Shown here one piece after another: positions 44,285-53,692 of a stretch of 64,000 bases of DNA. The notes under the pieces are model-generated. The model was not told the origin of the DNA. It saw nothing but the letters and a program-made list of their open reading frames with translations, and ran no database searches. The translations under genes and the position numbers were made by a program. Origin of the DNA: SHVO01 sp964576515 (GTDB lineage Bacteria; Pseudomonadota; Alphaproteobacteria; Rhodospirillales; Rhodospirillaceae); contig CAZNUW010000014.1 in NCBI GenBank assembly GCA_964576515.1, positions 11,955 to 75,954 on the forward strand, written 5' to 3'. Position 1 is the stretch's first letter. Each line of letters begins with the position of its first letter.

Positions 44285-45598
44285 ATGACTCAAACCCATC
44301 GCTTCGACCATCACAGCCTCAGCGGCCGGATTTTGATAGCGCTGGGCCTGGGTGTGCTGATCGGCTTGGTGCTGAACCTCACCGTCGCGCGCGAGGCCTG
44401 GGTGCAGGACTGGATCCTGAACGGGCTTCTCGGCGTCGTGGGCGAGGTTTTTATCCGCCTCCTGACGATGCTGATCGTTCCCATTGTCTTCGTTTCGTTG
44501 GTGGGCGGGGTCAGTTCGCTCAGCGATCCGAAAAGTCTCGGGCGCATGGGGGGCAGGGCCGTGGCGCTTTATATGGCCACAACCGGCATTGCCGTGGCTC
44601 TCGCCTTGAGCGCGGCGGTGATATTTCAGCCGGGTGTCGGCGCCGCGCCCGCGGAAACAACCACCCGCACAATCGCCGAGGCGCCGCCTTTCGCACAAGT
44701 CTTGATCAACATCATTCCGCGCAATCCGATCGAGGCGCTGGCGGAGGGCGCAATGTTGCCCGTGATTGTCTTCTCGATTCTGTTGGGGCTTTCCATTTCG
44801 TACGCGGGGGAAAAGGGCAAGCGCATCGCCTCGTTTTTCGACGACTTGAATGCTGTCGTTATGCGCCTGGTCGGGATCGTCATGACGGTCGCGCCTTACG
44901 GCGTGTTCGCGCTTATCGCCTCAATGATTGCGACGACCGGTTGGGGCGCATTCCTCGGGGTCTTAAAGTATGTGCTTCTGGTTTTTGTCGTCCTGCTTCT
45001 TCAAGGATTTGTAGTCTATCCATCGCTCTTGCGCGTGCTCGCGCGCGTCAACCCGCTAACGTTCTGGGTTAAGATGCGCGACGTCATGACTTTTGCTTTT
45101 TCGACGGCGTCGAGCGGCGCGACGATTCCCGTGACCATGCGGGCCGTTCAAGAGCGCATGGGCGTCAGTCACAAGGTCAGTTCCTTCACGATTCCTTTGG
45201 GCGCGACGATCAACATGGACGGTACGGCCATTATGCAGGGCGTCGCCACTGGGTTCATTGCCCAGTATTACGGGATCGATCTCAGCCTCTCGCAATACCT
45301 GATGGTCGTCGTCATGGTCATCATGGCGTCGATCGGAACCGCCGGCGTTCCGAGTGTGGGATTGGTTCTTCTTGCGGGTGTTTTGACGCAAGTGGGTCTG
45401 CCTGTGGAAGGCATCGCCCTGATCCTCGGGGTCGACCGCATCTTGGATATGACGCGTACGGCGGTGAACGTCACCGGCGATGCCGTGGTGACCATCATCG
45501 TCGCGCGCGCCGAGGGCGAGTTCGACGAAGCGGTGTTCCGCGATCCAGACGCGGGGCTGGAACCTGGACCGGCGCGCGCCGTAAAGGGAGCAAAGTGA
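44285..45598 (+). CDS. Dicarboxylate/amino acid:cation symporter (DAACS family)
   Basis: 437 residues, about eight helices and two re-entrant loops. STASSGATIPVTM is the first re-entrant loop with the serine-rich motif, and NMDGTAIMQG is the conserved transmembrane 7 ion/substrate motif of glutamate and C4-dicarboxylate symporters (GltP/DctA). It imports an acidic substrate with Na+ or H+; which one is uncertain. ATG at 44285, preceded by GAGAAGG. Divergent from the TonB receptor; tRNA-Ser follows convergently. Confidence 0.9.
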   Translation: MTQTHRFDHHSLSGRILIALGLGVLIGLVLNLTVAREAWVQDWILNGLLGVVGEVFIRLLTMLIVPIVFVSLVGGVSSLSDPKSLGRMGGRAVALYMATTGIAVALALSAAVIFQPGVGAAPAETTTRTIAEAPPFAQVLINIIPRNPIEALAEGAMLPVIVFSILLGLSISYAGEKGKRIASFFDDLNAVVMRLVGIVMTVAPYGVFALIASMIATTGWGAFLGVLKYVLLVFVVLLLQGFVVYPSLLRVLARVNPLTFWVKMRDVMTFAFSTASSGATIPVTMRAVQERMGVSHKVSSFTIPLGATINMDGTAIMQGVATGFIAQYYGIDLSLSQYLMVVVMVIMASIGTAGVPSVGLVLLAGVLTQVGLPVEGIALILGVDRILDMTRTAVNVTGDAVVTIIVARAEGEFDEAVFRDPDAGLEPGPARAVKGAK

Positions 45599-45627
45599 CG
45601 TCGAGCGAGAGTGTTATGGGGGCGTTC

Positions 45628-45719
<92 letters not shown>

Positions 45720-45955
45720 CCTGGCCAGCGACACGCTTTTGAGGCGCGCTTTACTCTATATGAGAGGCCCAGAGACGGCCCGGAACATGGCGGCTTGCCC
45801 GGGGAAAGTCAACCCAACTGCCGAGGGCAAAAAACGTTGGGGTTTCCACGACTTAATCGCGATTCGGTGAGGGCGGGCAGGGGGACCGTGTCTGCCTGGG
45901 GGAGACCCGGCGGCGCCTTAAGAGTCGCCCGTATGCGGCGCGGCGTTTGTGGGAT

Positions 45956-46726
45956 ATGTCAGAACCACCCATGAATGCCGGTCTGCTTTTCTCCAACATA
46001 GAGTATGTGACGCTCCGCCTGATCCGCAGGTGGATGGTGCCTGACGCTCTGCTCGCGCGCCTCGCGCGGCTGCTGCCCGACCGTTATTTGGCGTCTTGCG
46101 TCGGGCTGGGCCAGCCCGCGCAAATTGTCGCCCGGTGGGAACAGGCCGTGCGGCCGTTCGCGCGGTCATTCGACGGATTGGATATTCTCGAGATCGGCGC
46201 GGGCGCGGCCAACGCGACCGGCGAGGTTCTTTTAGGCCGCAACGCGAAGAGTTGGATCGGCATGGACCCCTTTTTTGCGCCGAATGGAGAAGGGGGCAGA
46301 TTGGCGCGAACGCGCAGCCTGGAGAACATCCCCGACGCAGGGATCGACGCCATCGTTTCGCACTCGGTTCTTGAGCACGTCGAAGACGGTCAAACGCTAT
46401 TCGCCCAGTGCCGTCGTGTCCTGAAGCCGGGAGGTTTCATGATTCATATCGTCGACTATCGCGATCACTTCTTCAAATATCCGTTCCATTTTCTCCAATT
46501 CTCCGGTGATGCGTGGCGTTGGCTGAATCCGGGCGATCTTCCGCGCTGGCGTCTCTATGATCATCTGCGTCAGTTGGCTGACGCCGGATTTACGACCAGC
46601 GTCGTCTCGCGCAAGATCGATGACGACGCCTTTGCCGTCATCCGCCCTCATGTTGCGCGGGATTTCGTCGTCGACGACCCGGATGTGGCGGTGGTGGAGG
46701 GTGTCTTGTTTTCCACGGCGCGCTGA
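45956..46726 (+). CDS. Class I SAM-dependent methyltransferase
   Basis: 256 residues. Motif I is ILEIGAGAANATGEVL, and AIVSHSVLEHVEDGQTLFAQ with RVLKPGGFMIHIVD corresponds to the Methyltransf_11 acceptor region. Substrate unknown. It precedes a GT-C-type membrane glycosyltransferase by 9 bp, and in such pairs methylation of a surface glycan or lipid-linked sugar is a reasonable inference. ATG at 45956 preferred over an in-frame TTG at 45947. Confidence 0.8.
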   Translation: MSEPPMNAGLLFSNIEYVTLRLIRRWMVPDALLARLARLLPDRYLASCVGLGQPAQIVARWEQAVRPFARSFDGLDILEIGAGAANATGEVLLGRNAKSWIGMDPFFAPNGEGGRLARTRSLENIPDAGIDAIVSHSVLEHVEDGQTLFAQCRRVLKPGGFMIHIVDYRDHFFKYPFHFLQFSGDAWRWLNPGDLPRWRLYDHLRQLADAGFTTSVVSRKIDDDAFAVIRPHVARDFVVDDPDVAVVEGVLFSTAR

Positions 46727-46735
46727 GGAACAACG

Positions 46736-48385
46736 GTGACGGCATCCATTCTCGCGCCCGAACGGCCCGGAAAGGCGCCCCCGTCTTGGCGTCAGTCGCC
46801 GATGCTTCCGGGTGTGCTTCTCGCGCTGGTTTCGATCGTTTATTACGCTCTTTATATTCAGGCGGGGTTCAACTCGGCTGACGATGGAAACTACGCGCAA
46901 ATTGTCTACGAGTTGTTCCTAGGTCAGCCCATTTCCGAACTCGACGTCGGCTACGGTTTCCTTTGGTTCAAGATTGGCGAAGCGGCGTTTCACCTCTTCG
47001 GCGTCGACTACACGCTGGCGCGCGGTGTGTTCTTCGCCTGCATCCTCGCCACCAGTCTCCTGGTTTACACCACGTTGATCGTTGCGCGCGCGCCTCGCTG
47101 GCTGGCTTTCGCGGCCTCCGCCGTTATCGCGGTCGTTCCGGCGTTCCCGCCTACCGCGTTCTACGGTTTGTGCGTTGTGATGAATGTCGCGGCGCAAACC
47201 CGGCTTGCCATGACGGGCCGTCCGCGCGACACGGTTCTGGCGGGCATCGCGTTGGCTTTGACGTTTCAGATTCGCCCCGATTTCGGGTACGTCTTTGCCG
47301 GACCGCTTACGGTGGTTCTCGTTCTTACAGCATGGGCGGATCGGCCGCGACTCTTGCGCCTCGCCGGCGTTGCGGCTGCCGCCTTTGTAGCGGCGCACAT
47401 CCCTGGCGCCATCCTTGCGCTTCGTGAAGGTTACGCGCGCGAACAGATCGGACAGTATTTCTCCTATTTCACGCTCATCGTCGAATATGGTTTCCACGGA
47501 ATCGGCGCCTTGTTTGGATACGGCGCCGTGGATGAAGGACCAACGGCGGGCAGTGTCTTTCTGCGGCGGCCGAGCCTGAACCTGTTTGCGGCGCCTGATC
47601 CGGCCGCCGCGCAGTTCGCGGCGCTGGTTTATCTGCCGCTCATTGTGATCGGCGCATTCGGCGCATGGAGCGTCCGGGCGAATGCGTCGGCGCCAGACCG
47701 CAAGCGTCATGCGGCCGTTGCCGTTGTTATCTTGACCGGCGGGGTCGCGGCTCTGCCTCACTATTTCCTATTCCGGCCCGACCTGCCTCATGTCGCGAAT
47801 TTCATGCCGGGCTTTGTGATCCTTGCGGCCTTCTTCGCCTGGCAAGCCGCCATGACGAAACGACGTTGGGCGGCTTACGGCATCGGCGCACTCGTGGTCT
47901 GTAATGTCGCGCTTTATCTCTGGGTCGGCTTGACCCAAATCGGCACCGGATCTATCGCCGGCGCCTCGGCCATGACGGCGCGATTTCACACCGACACCGT
48001 TGATGTGCGTGTCCACCCGGAGACCAAGGCGCTGCTCGATGATCTGACAACCGTGATCGTCGGCAATTCCACGCCGGACGATCCTATCGTTTGCGTTCCT
48101 TATTGTCCCGGCGTCGCTTTCATGGCGGGCCGGCAGCTATATTTCCGCGAACGCTATGTGGATGACGCAACGCCGCTGCGCGATCCGGAGTGGATATCCC
48201 GCGCGATCGCGCGCACGCGCGAACGCCCGCCGGCCGTCGCGGTCGTCATGGACTGGGCCGTCAACGGTACCGAGCGTTCGCGTTTCGCGTCGTGGGCCGC
48301 CACTTACGTCGCGACTCTCGACGCCTCGGCGCGTGAGAAGATCGATCGGCCCGGCATGACGATCTATCTCTTCGATCGCGATTAG
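46736..48385 (+). CDS. GT-C-fold membrane glycosyltransferase-like protein
   Basis: 549 residues with about ten hydrophobic segments and a C-terminal soluble part (about 420-549). The first extracytoplasmic loop contains NSADDGNYAQ, an acidic pair like the catalytic Asp of GT-C (GT39/ArnT-like) enzymes that use polyprenyl-phosphate sugars. Substrate unknown. The start is GTG at 46736, after GAGGA. Together with the upstream methyltransferase it may modify a surface polysaccharide or protein; no other glycan genes are adjacent. Confidence 0.72.
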   Translation: MTASILAPERPGKAPPSWRQSPMLPGVLLALVSIVYYALYIQAGFNSADDGNYAQIVYELFLGQPISELDVGYGFLWFKIGEAAFHLFGVDYTLARGVFFACILATSLLVYTTLIVARAPRWLAFAASAVIAVVPAFPPTAFYGLCVVMNVAAQTRLAMTGRPRDTVLAGIALALTFQIRPDFGYVFAGPLTVVLVLTAWADRPRLLRLAGVAAAAFVAAHIPGAILALREGYAREQIGQYFSYFTLIVEYGFHGIGALFGYGAVDEGPTAGSVFLRRPSLNLFAAPDPAAAQFAALVYLPLIVIGAFGAWSVRANASAPDRKRHAAVAVVILTGGVAALPHYFLFRPDLPHVANFMPGFVILAAFFAWQAAMTKRRWAAYGIGALVVCNVALYLWVGLTQIGTGSIAGASAMTARFHTDTVDVRVHPETKALLDDLTTVIVGNSTPDDPIVCVPYCPGVAFMAGRQLYFRERYVDDATPLRDPEWISRAIARTRERPPAVAVVMDWAVNGTERSRFASWAATYVATLDASAREKIDRPGMTIYLFDRD

Positions 48386-48464
48386 GCCGGTCGTGACGCA
48401 CTGCGGAGACGCGCTTTCTTCCCGAAAATCGTGCGATTTCGCGTCCTCGGGCCTGATTGAGGGA

Positions 48465-48503
48465 ATCGATTGGTTTGAGGAAAATTATCGGTTGGATCGA
48501 TTG
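48465..48503. promoter_or_regulatory. Repeated ATCGRTTG motifs upstream of katG
   Basis: ATCGATTG occurs at 48465-48472 and 48496-48503, and ATCGGTTG at 48487-48494, immediately adjacent to the last copy with a 9-bp period. They lie about 90-130 bp before the katG ATG in the 208-bp gap. This could be an activator or repressor site for the peroxidase gene. It does not match an OxyR consensus that I can recognise. Confidence 0.35.
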
Positions 48504-48593
48504 ATTTAGGCGGCACTACCTTTGGGTGAGTTTGGAAGCGCGGGCGTGTTCCCGTCGGCTTCCTCAACAACCACGAACCCACGGAGAGCCCCT

Positions 48594-50903
48594 ATGTCGG
48601 ATGATTCCGGATCAAAATGCCCCTTCTCGGGCGGCCAGGCGATGACCAGCCGCCGCAATATGCTGACCGCGACCACTGTCTTCGTCGCCGCGGCCGCCAG
48701 CCCGGGAACGGCCGCGACCGCGGCCGCGGGCCCCGTGCGGGCCAATGCGCCGAAAGTTATCGGCGCCGCGACGCAGGCCAACCATGTGTGGTGGCCGAAG
48801 CAGCTCAATCTCAATGTCCTCCATCAACATACGCCGGCATCGAACCCGCTCGATGGCGGATTCAACTATGCCGAATCTTTCAAGAAGCTCGATTACGCCG
48901 CGCTGAAGAAGGATTTGCGCGCGCTGATGACGGATTCCCAGGACTGGTGGCCGGCCGATTGGGGCCACTACGGCGGCCTGTTCATCCGTATGGCGTGGCA
49001 TAGCGCGGGCACGTATCGGACGGGCGACGGCCGCGGCGGCGGCGGTACGGGAAACCAGCGTTTCTCGCCGCTCAATAGCTGGCCCGACAACGGCAACCTC
49101 GATAAAGCGCGCCGTCTGCTGTGGCCGATCAAACAGAAGTACGGCAACCAGATTTCATGGGCCGATCTCATGATCCTGACCGGCAACGTCGCGCTCGAAT
49201 CCATGGGCTTCAAGACGTTCGGGTTCGGCGGCGGCCGCGCCGATATCTGGGCGCCGGAAGAAGACATCTACTGGGGCGCGGAAGTCGAGTGGCTGGGCAA
49301 TACGCGCTACAGCGGCGACCGCAATCTCGAGAACCCGCTCGCGGCCGTGCAGATGGGCCTGATCTACGTCAACCCGGAAGGTCCGGACGGCAAGCCCGAT
49401 CCTGTCGCGTCCGGCCGTGACGTGCGCGAAACCTTCGGGCGCATGGGCATGAACGACGAGGAAACCGTCGCTCTGGTCGCCGGCGGCCACACCTTCGGCA
49501 AAGCCCACGGCGCGGGCAATCCGAAGCTTGTCGGTCCCGATCCGGAAGGCGCGTCGATCGAGGAGCAAGGCCTGGGCTGGATCAACAAGTTCGGCACCGG
49601 AAAAGGCGTGCATACGACCACCAGCGGCATCGAAGGCGCGTGGAAGCCCAACCCCACGAAGTGGGACAATGGCTACTTCGATATGCTCTTCGGCTACGAG
49701 TGGGAACTCACGAAGAGCCCAGCCGGAGCGCATCAATGGGTGGGTAAGAACGTCCGGCCCGAGCACTTGATCCCGGACGCTCACGATCCGTCGAAGAAGT
49801 TCCCGCCGATGATGACGACCGCGGATCTCTCCTTACGGTTCGACCCGATCTACGAACCCATCTCGCGCCGCTTTCACAAGGACCCTGCCGCTTTCGCCGA
49901 CGCGTTCGCGCGGGCCTGGTTCAAGCTCACCCATCGCGATATGGGACCGAAGGTTCGTTACCTCGGACCCGAAGTGCCCAAGGAAGACCTGATTTGGCAA
50001 GATCCGTTGCCGGCGGTGAATCACCCGCTCGTCGACGCGAAGGATATCGGCGCGCTGAAGGCGAGGATCGCGGCCAGCGGTCTAACGGTCAGCGAGTTGA
50101 TCTCCACCGCCTGGGCGTCGGCCTCGACCTTCCGCGGTTCGGACAAGCGCGGCGGCGCCAATGGCGCGCGCGTTCGCTTGGCGCCGCAGAAGGACTGGGA
50201 GGTGAACCAGCCCGCTCAGCTCACGAAGGTCATCGCGAAGCTGGAAGGAATTCAGAAGGAATTCAATTCTTCCAACGGCGCGAAGAAGATCTCGCTCGCG
50301 GACATGATTGTCCTCGGCGGCGGCGTGGGTGTCGAACAGGCTGCGAAAGCGGCGGGTCAAACGATCAGCGTGTCGTTCACGCCCGGTCGCGTCGACGCCA
50401 CGCAACAGCAGACCGATCCGGACTCCTTCGCGGTTCTTGAGCCGGAAACCGACGGGTTCCGCAACTATCAGAAGAAGGCTTACGCCGTCAGCGCTGAAGA
50501 ACTCCTCATCGACAAAGCGCAGCTTTTGAAGCTCAGCGCCCCGGAGATGACGGTGCTTGTCGGCGGGTTGCGTGTCCTCGGCGCCAACGCGAACGGCGCG
50601 AAGCACGGTGTTCTGACCCAACGCCCGGGTCAGCTCACCAACGACTTCTTCGTCAACCTGTTGGACATGAACACAGCCTGGAGTCCGGCTTCCAGCGCCG
50701 GCGAGGTGTTCGAGGGACGTGACCGCAAGTCAGGCGCCGCGAAGTGGACGGCAACCCGTGTCGATTTGATCTTCGGGTCGAACTCGCAGTTGCGAGCCCT
50801 GGCGGAAGTCTATGCGCAAAGCGATGCCAAGGACAAATTTGTCCGTGACTTCGCCGCGGCGTGGACCAAGGTCATGACGCTGGATCGGTTCGATCTCGCG
50901 TAG
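48594..50903 (+). CDS. katG: Catalase-peroxidase KatG with Tat-like N-terminal segment
   Basis: 769 residues. Distal haem site Arg132-Trp135-His136 in FIRMAWHSAGTYR, Tyr258 in GLIYVNPEG and Met284 complete the Trp-Tyr-Met adduct needed for catalase activity; proximal His299 is in AGGHTFGKAHG. The second, haem-free half is present, so length is normal apart from an N-terminal insertion. Residues 18-50 include TSRRNMLT followed by an Ala-rich hydrophobic run, resembling a twin-arginine signal embedded after the usual MSDDSGSKCPFSGG start. It removes H2O2 and may act in the periplasm. Start ATG after GGAGAG. Confidence 0.93.
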   Translation: MSDDSGSKCPFSGGQAMTSRRNMLTATTVFVAAAASPGTAATAAAGPVRANAPKVIGAATQANHVWWPKQLNLNVLHQHTPASNPLDGGFNYAESFKKLDYAALKKDLRALMTDSQDWWPADWGHYGGLFIRMAWHSAGTYRTGDGRGGGGTGNQRFSPLNSWPDNGNLDKARRLLWPIKQKYGNQISWADLMILTGNVALESMGFKTFGFGGGRADIWAPEEDIYWGAEVEWLGNTRYSGDRNLENPLAAVQMGLIYVNPEGPDGKPDPVASGRDVRETFGRMGMNDEETVALVAGGHTFGKAHGAGNPKLVGPDPEGASIEEQGLGWINKFGTGKGVHTTTSGIEGAWKPNPTKWDNGYFDMLFGYEWELTKSPAGAHQWVGKNVRPEHLIPDAHDPSKKFPPMMTTADLSLRFDPIYEPISRRFHKDPAAFADAFARAWFKLTHRDMGPKVRYLGPEVPKEDLIWQDPLPAVNHPLVDAKDIGALKARIAASGLTVSELISTAWASASTFRGSDKRGGANGARVRLAPQKDWEVNQPAQLTKVIAKLEGIQKEFNSSNGAKKISLADMIVLGGGVGVEQAAKAAGQTISVSFTPGRVDATQQQTDPDSFAVLEPETDGFRNYQKKAYAVSAEELLIDKAQLLKLSAPEMTVLVGGLRVLGANANGAKHGVLTQRPGQLTNDFFVNLLDMNTAWSPASSAGEVFEGRDRKSGAAKWTATRVDLIFGSNSQLRALAEVYAQSDAKDKFVRDFAAAWTKVMTLDRFDLA

Positions 50904-50927
50904 TCGACTGAGGCCGTAAAAGCGAGA

Positions 50928-50968
50928 CGGGCGCGCACCTCTGAGGTGCGCGCCCGTTACTTTTTGGT
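50928..50968. terminator. Bidirectional terminator between katG and the MBL gene
   Basis: Perfect 14-bp stem: 50928-50941 pairs with 50945-50958 around a CTG loop. TTACTTTTT follows on the plus strand for katG. On the minus strand the hairpin follows the convergent MBL stop codon by about 25 bp, but the U-run is weaker there. Confidence 0.9.
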
Positions 50969-50982
50969 GGGTCGTTGCTGGT

Positions 50983-51933
50983 TTATTTCGGCAGACGGCC
51001 TTCGATCTCGGCGTACATGCGCGCCAGCGCGCGCGGCGCTTGGCCGGCCGCGGCTGTCGAATTGGCGTAAGGGCCCCAATTCGCTTGCTTGTTCGCGGGG
51101 CAGTCCTTCTCCGTCGGGCACGGCGCGCCGGTGGGGTGCAGGCGTTTCCCTTCGGAGACGACCAATTCCACCGCCTTGGTGAAGTCCTGGAGGTCAGCCT
51201 TCAAGGTCGCAGCGTCACCGCCCGTGAAACCATGCCCCGGGATGAACCACGTCACATCCATCGCCTGCGCTTTTTTCAGTGTCGCCGCCCATTCGCTTGG
51301 GAAGCCCGTGACCATGGGCGGGAACAGGTTGCGGTCGTACAGTTCGCTCAGGAACATCAGTTTGGTCGCGGGAAGATAAACCACCAGATCGCCGCCGGTG
51401 TGGCCGCGGCCAAGATTAAGGATCTGGATTTCGGTGCCGCCGAGTTTCAACGAGCGCTTATCATCCACCAACTCGGTCGCGAGCACGGCGCGCTTCTGCG
51501 CCTGCATGGTTTTCAGGGACGGCGTCGATGAAATGACCGTGACATCGGGGTAGGCCGCTTTAATCACATGCAAGCCCGCCACGTGGTCGCCGTGATCGGA
51601 CGCGATCACAAGGTACTTCAGCGGCTGCGGGGTAATCTTCTTGATCGCGTCCACCAAAGCCTTGCCCCGGGTTTCGTTGTCCTGGCCGTCCACCAGAACG
51701 ACGCCTTCAGGCGTGACGATGATCAAGCTATTGGTGGTGAAGGTGAAGTCCGGCGTGATGAGCGTATCTTCATAGGCATAAACGTTCGGGACGACCTGAT
51801 GCCAGCGCGGGAAGTCGCTCGGCTTCAAGCCGTGATGGGCAATGTCGGCGGACTTCGCCGGATCGGCGGCGAATGCCGGCGCCGTGATGAGGGTTGCGGC
51901 GACCAGCGCCGCGGCAAAACGTGTCATTTTCAT
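50983..51933 (-). CDS. Secreted metallo-beta-lactamase-fold hydrolase with SDHxDH motif (paralogue 1)
   Basis: 316 residues. Signal peptide MKMTRFAAALVAATLITAPA ending at AFA-A. MBL fold with zinc residues His114, Asp116, His117 (ASDHGDHVAG), His178 (LGRGHTGGD) and His234 (IPGHG). The first ligand of the usual HxHxDH is Ser112 instead of His. A conserved Cys272-x5-Cys278 near the C-terminus may form a disulfide. About two thirds identical by eye to the product of 61623-62576. Likely a periplasmic Zn hydrolase of unknown substrate; related to SoxH/quinoprotein-relay-type MBL proteins at best. Confidence 0.85.
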   Translation of the reverse strand: MKMTRFAAALVAATLITAPAFAADPAKSADIAHHGLKPSDFPRWHQVVPNVYAYEDTLITPDFTFTTNSLIIVTPEGVVLVDGQDNETRGKALVDAIKKITPQPLKYLVIASDHGDHVAGLHVIKAAYPDVTVISSTPSLKTMQAQKRAVLATELVDDKRSLKLGGTEIQILNLGRGHTGGDLVVYLPATKLMFLSELYDRNLFPPMVTGFPSEWAATLKKAQAMDVTWFIPGHGFTGGDAATLKADLQDFTKAVELVVSEGKRLHPTGAPCPTEKDCPANKQANWGPYANSTAAAGQAPRALARMYAEIEGRLPK

Positions 51934-52104
51934 TGAATTTCCCCTGCTCCTGGAACCGGGTCGGAACGACCCCGTTCAATTGAGGCCGAGACTAAACGTG
52001 AGCCCATCTAAACGTTAGCGAAAACTGCTTTAGTGGCCCTATAGGATATGACCGCGATGCCGGATGTTCTATTGTAACGTCGGATTCTTTCTCGGGGGTG
52101 AGAG

Positions 52105-53610
52105 ATGCGCATGCGCGGTGTTGCGGTCATGGCCTTGGCGCTTTCGATGCCGGCACTCCCGGTCGTGGCGCAGCCGGCGACTTTCTCGGTCGTCCAGGCC
52201 GACGTTCTCGGCGTCACCGACGCGCTCTCGAACGCTTGGGCCGACTACGACAACGACGGCGATCTCGATCTCGTCGTGGCGTATGAATACGGCATCTTGA
52301 AGCTCTTTCAGAATACAAACGGCGTATTCGCCGACGTCGCCGATAAAGCCGGTCTCGGATTGGTCGGCGGCGTAAGCGCGGAGGCGTTGAAGCCGATCGA
52401 ACTCCGTTCGGCCGCCTGGGGCGATTACGACGGCGATGGTCATCTTGATCTCTATGTCGGCACGCGCTTCGCGGGAACCGGCACGCCGCCCGCGTACAAT
52501 CGCAGTTACCTCTTTCACAACGATGGCAACGGCGCATTTACCGAAGTCGCCGTGAAAATGGGTGTCGACGCGCCCGCCGCCAGCGTACGTCAGGCCAGTT
52601 TCATCGACCTCGACGGCGACGGCGATCTTGATCTCTTCATGGCCGATCGCAACGGCGCCAATCGTATGTTCCGCAACGACGGCGCCGCATTTGTGGATAT
52701 CGCCGAGAAGGTCGGACTCGCCGACAAACGTTTCACGGTGGGCGTGTGCTGGTTCGACATGGATGAGGACGGAGACCTCGACGCTTTCGTCGCCAATCAG
52801 GATGGCGGCACGGACGCGTTCTACCGGAATGACCAAGGCCGCTTCCTCGACGTCGCGCCGGAACTCGGGATGAATCAACCCGGCCGGGCGAAGGACGAAG
52901 GCGGCGTCGGATGCTCCATCGCCGACTTCGATAATGACGGCCGTCTCGATATTTTCGTCGCAACGTACGGGGCGAATCTACTCTACCGCAATAACGGGAA
53001 TGGAACCTTCACCGACGTCGCGCAAAAGATGGGGCTGACCAATCGCGGTCACAATGTGGGCGCAAGCTGGGGTGACTTCGACAACGACGGCCTTGTCGAT
53101 ATTTTTGTCGCGGACTACCACGACAACGAACCTCACAATCGGCTGTTTCGCAATACCGGGAACGGCTTTGTCGACGTCATAACACCCGCGATGAATGCTT
53201 CCGATCACGGGGTGCAGTGGGCGGATTTCGATCGCGACGGGGATATCGACCTGTCGTTGACCAACGCCTTCTCAAAGACCGTCGCGCGCCACGTTCTTTT
53301 GCGCAACGAACTTGGGGAAGCGGCTCGTAGGGCGTCGGTGCAGGTCATGGTGCGTGACGCCAACGGGCGGTTTGCGCCTGGCGCCGAAGTGCGGGTCTTC
53401 GATAAAACTGGCAGGCTGTTAGGGGCACGTCTCGTGACTACAGGCGACGGCTATAATTCGCAGAGCGTCGCTCCCGTCCATTTTGGGGTTCCCGCCGGAG
53501 GCCCTCTCGTCGTCGAGGTGACTTATATTACGGGAAATGCCCGCATGGTGCAGCGCGAAGAGGGTGTTGCTCCCGGCGGGAACATCCTGACCGTTACGCG
53601 GAAACCCTAG
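52105..53610 (+). CDS. CRTAC1-family secreted FG-GAP/VCBS repeat protein
   Basis: 501 residues. Signal peptide ends near VVAQ-P (about residue 23). Six to seven repeats follow, each with a Ca2+-binding loop such as DYDNDGDLDLV, DLDGDGDLDLF, DFDNDGRLDIF, DFDNDGLVDIF and DFDRDGDIDLS, predicted to form a beta-propeller. The C-terminal 90 residues (VQVMVRDANGRFAPGAEVRV) match the ASPIC/UnbV domain. Such proteins are extracellular or periplasmic; the function of bacterial members is unknown. Divergent from MBL paralogue 1. Confidence 0.88.
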   Translation: MRMRGVAVMALALSMPALPVVAQPATFSVVQADVLGVTDALSNAWADYDNDGDLDLVVAYEYGILKLFQNTNGVFADVADKAGLGLVGGVSAEALKPIELRSAAWGDYDGDGHLDLYVGTRFAGTGTPPAYNRSYLFHNDGNGAFTEVAVKMGVDAPAASVRQASFIDLDGDGDLDLFMADRNGANRMFRNDGAAFVDIAEKVGLADKRFTVGVCWFDMDEDGDLDAFVANQDGGTDAFYRNDQGRFLDVAPELGMNQPGRAKDEGGVGCSIADFDNDGRLDIFVATYGANLLYRNNGNGTFTDVAQKMGLTNRGHNVGASWGDFDNDGLVDIFVADYHDNEPHNRLFRNTGNGFVDVITPAMNASDHGVQWADFDRDGDIDLSLTNAFSKTVARHVLLRNELGEAARRASVQVMVRDANGRFAPGAEVRVFDKTGRLLGARLVTTGDGYNSQSVAPVHFGVPAGGPLVVEVTYITGNARMVQREEGVAPGGNILTVTRKP

Positions 53611-53692
53611 AAAGCAGGCGAAGTTTCGATCCATCGGGTGTATCCTGGATCTTCGCAACTAAGCCTCAGTTTTGTCCGTGGAGGGTCTCTCA

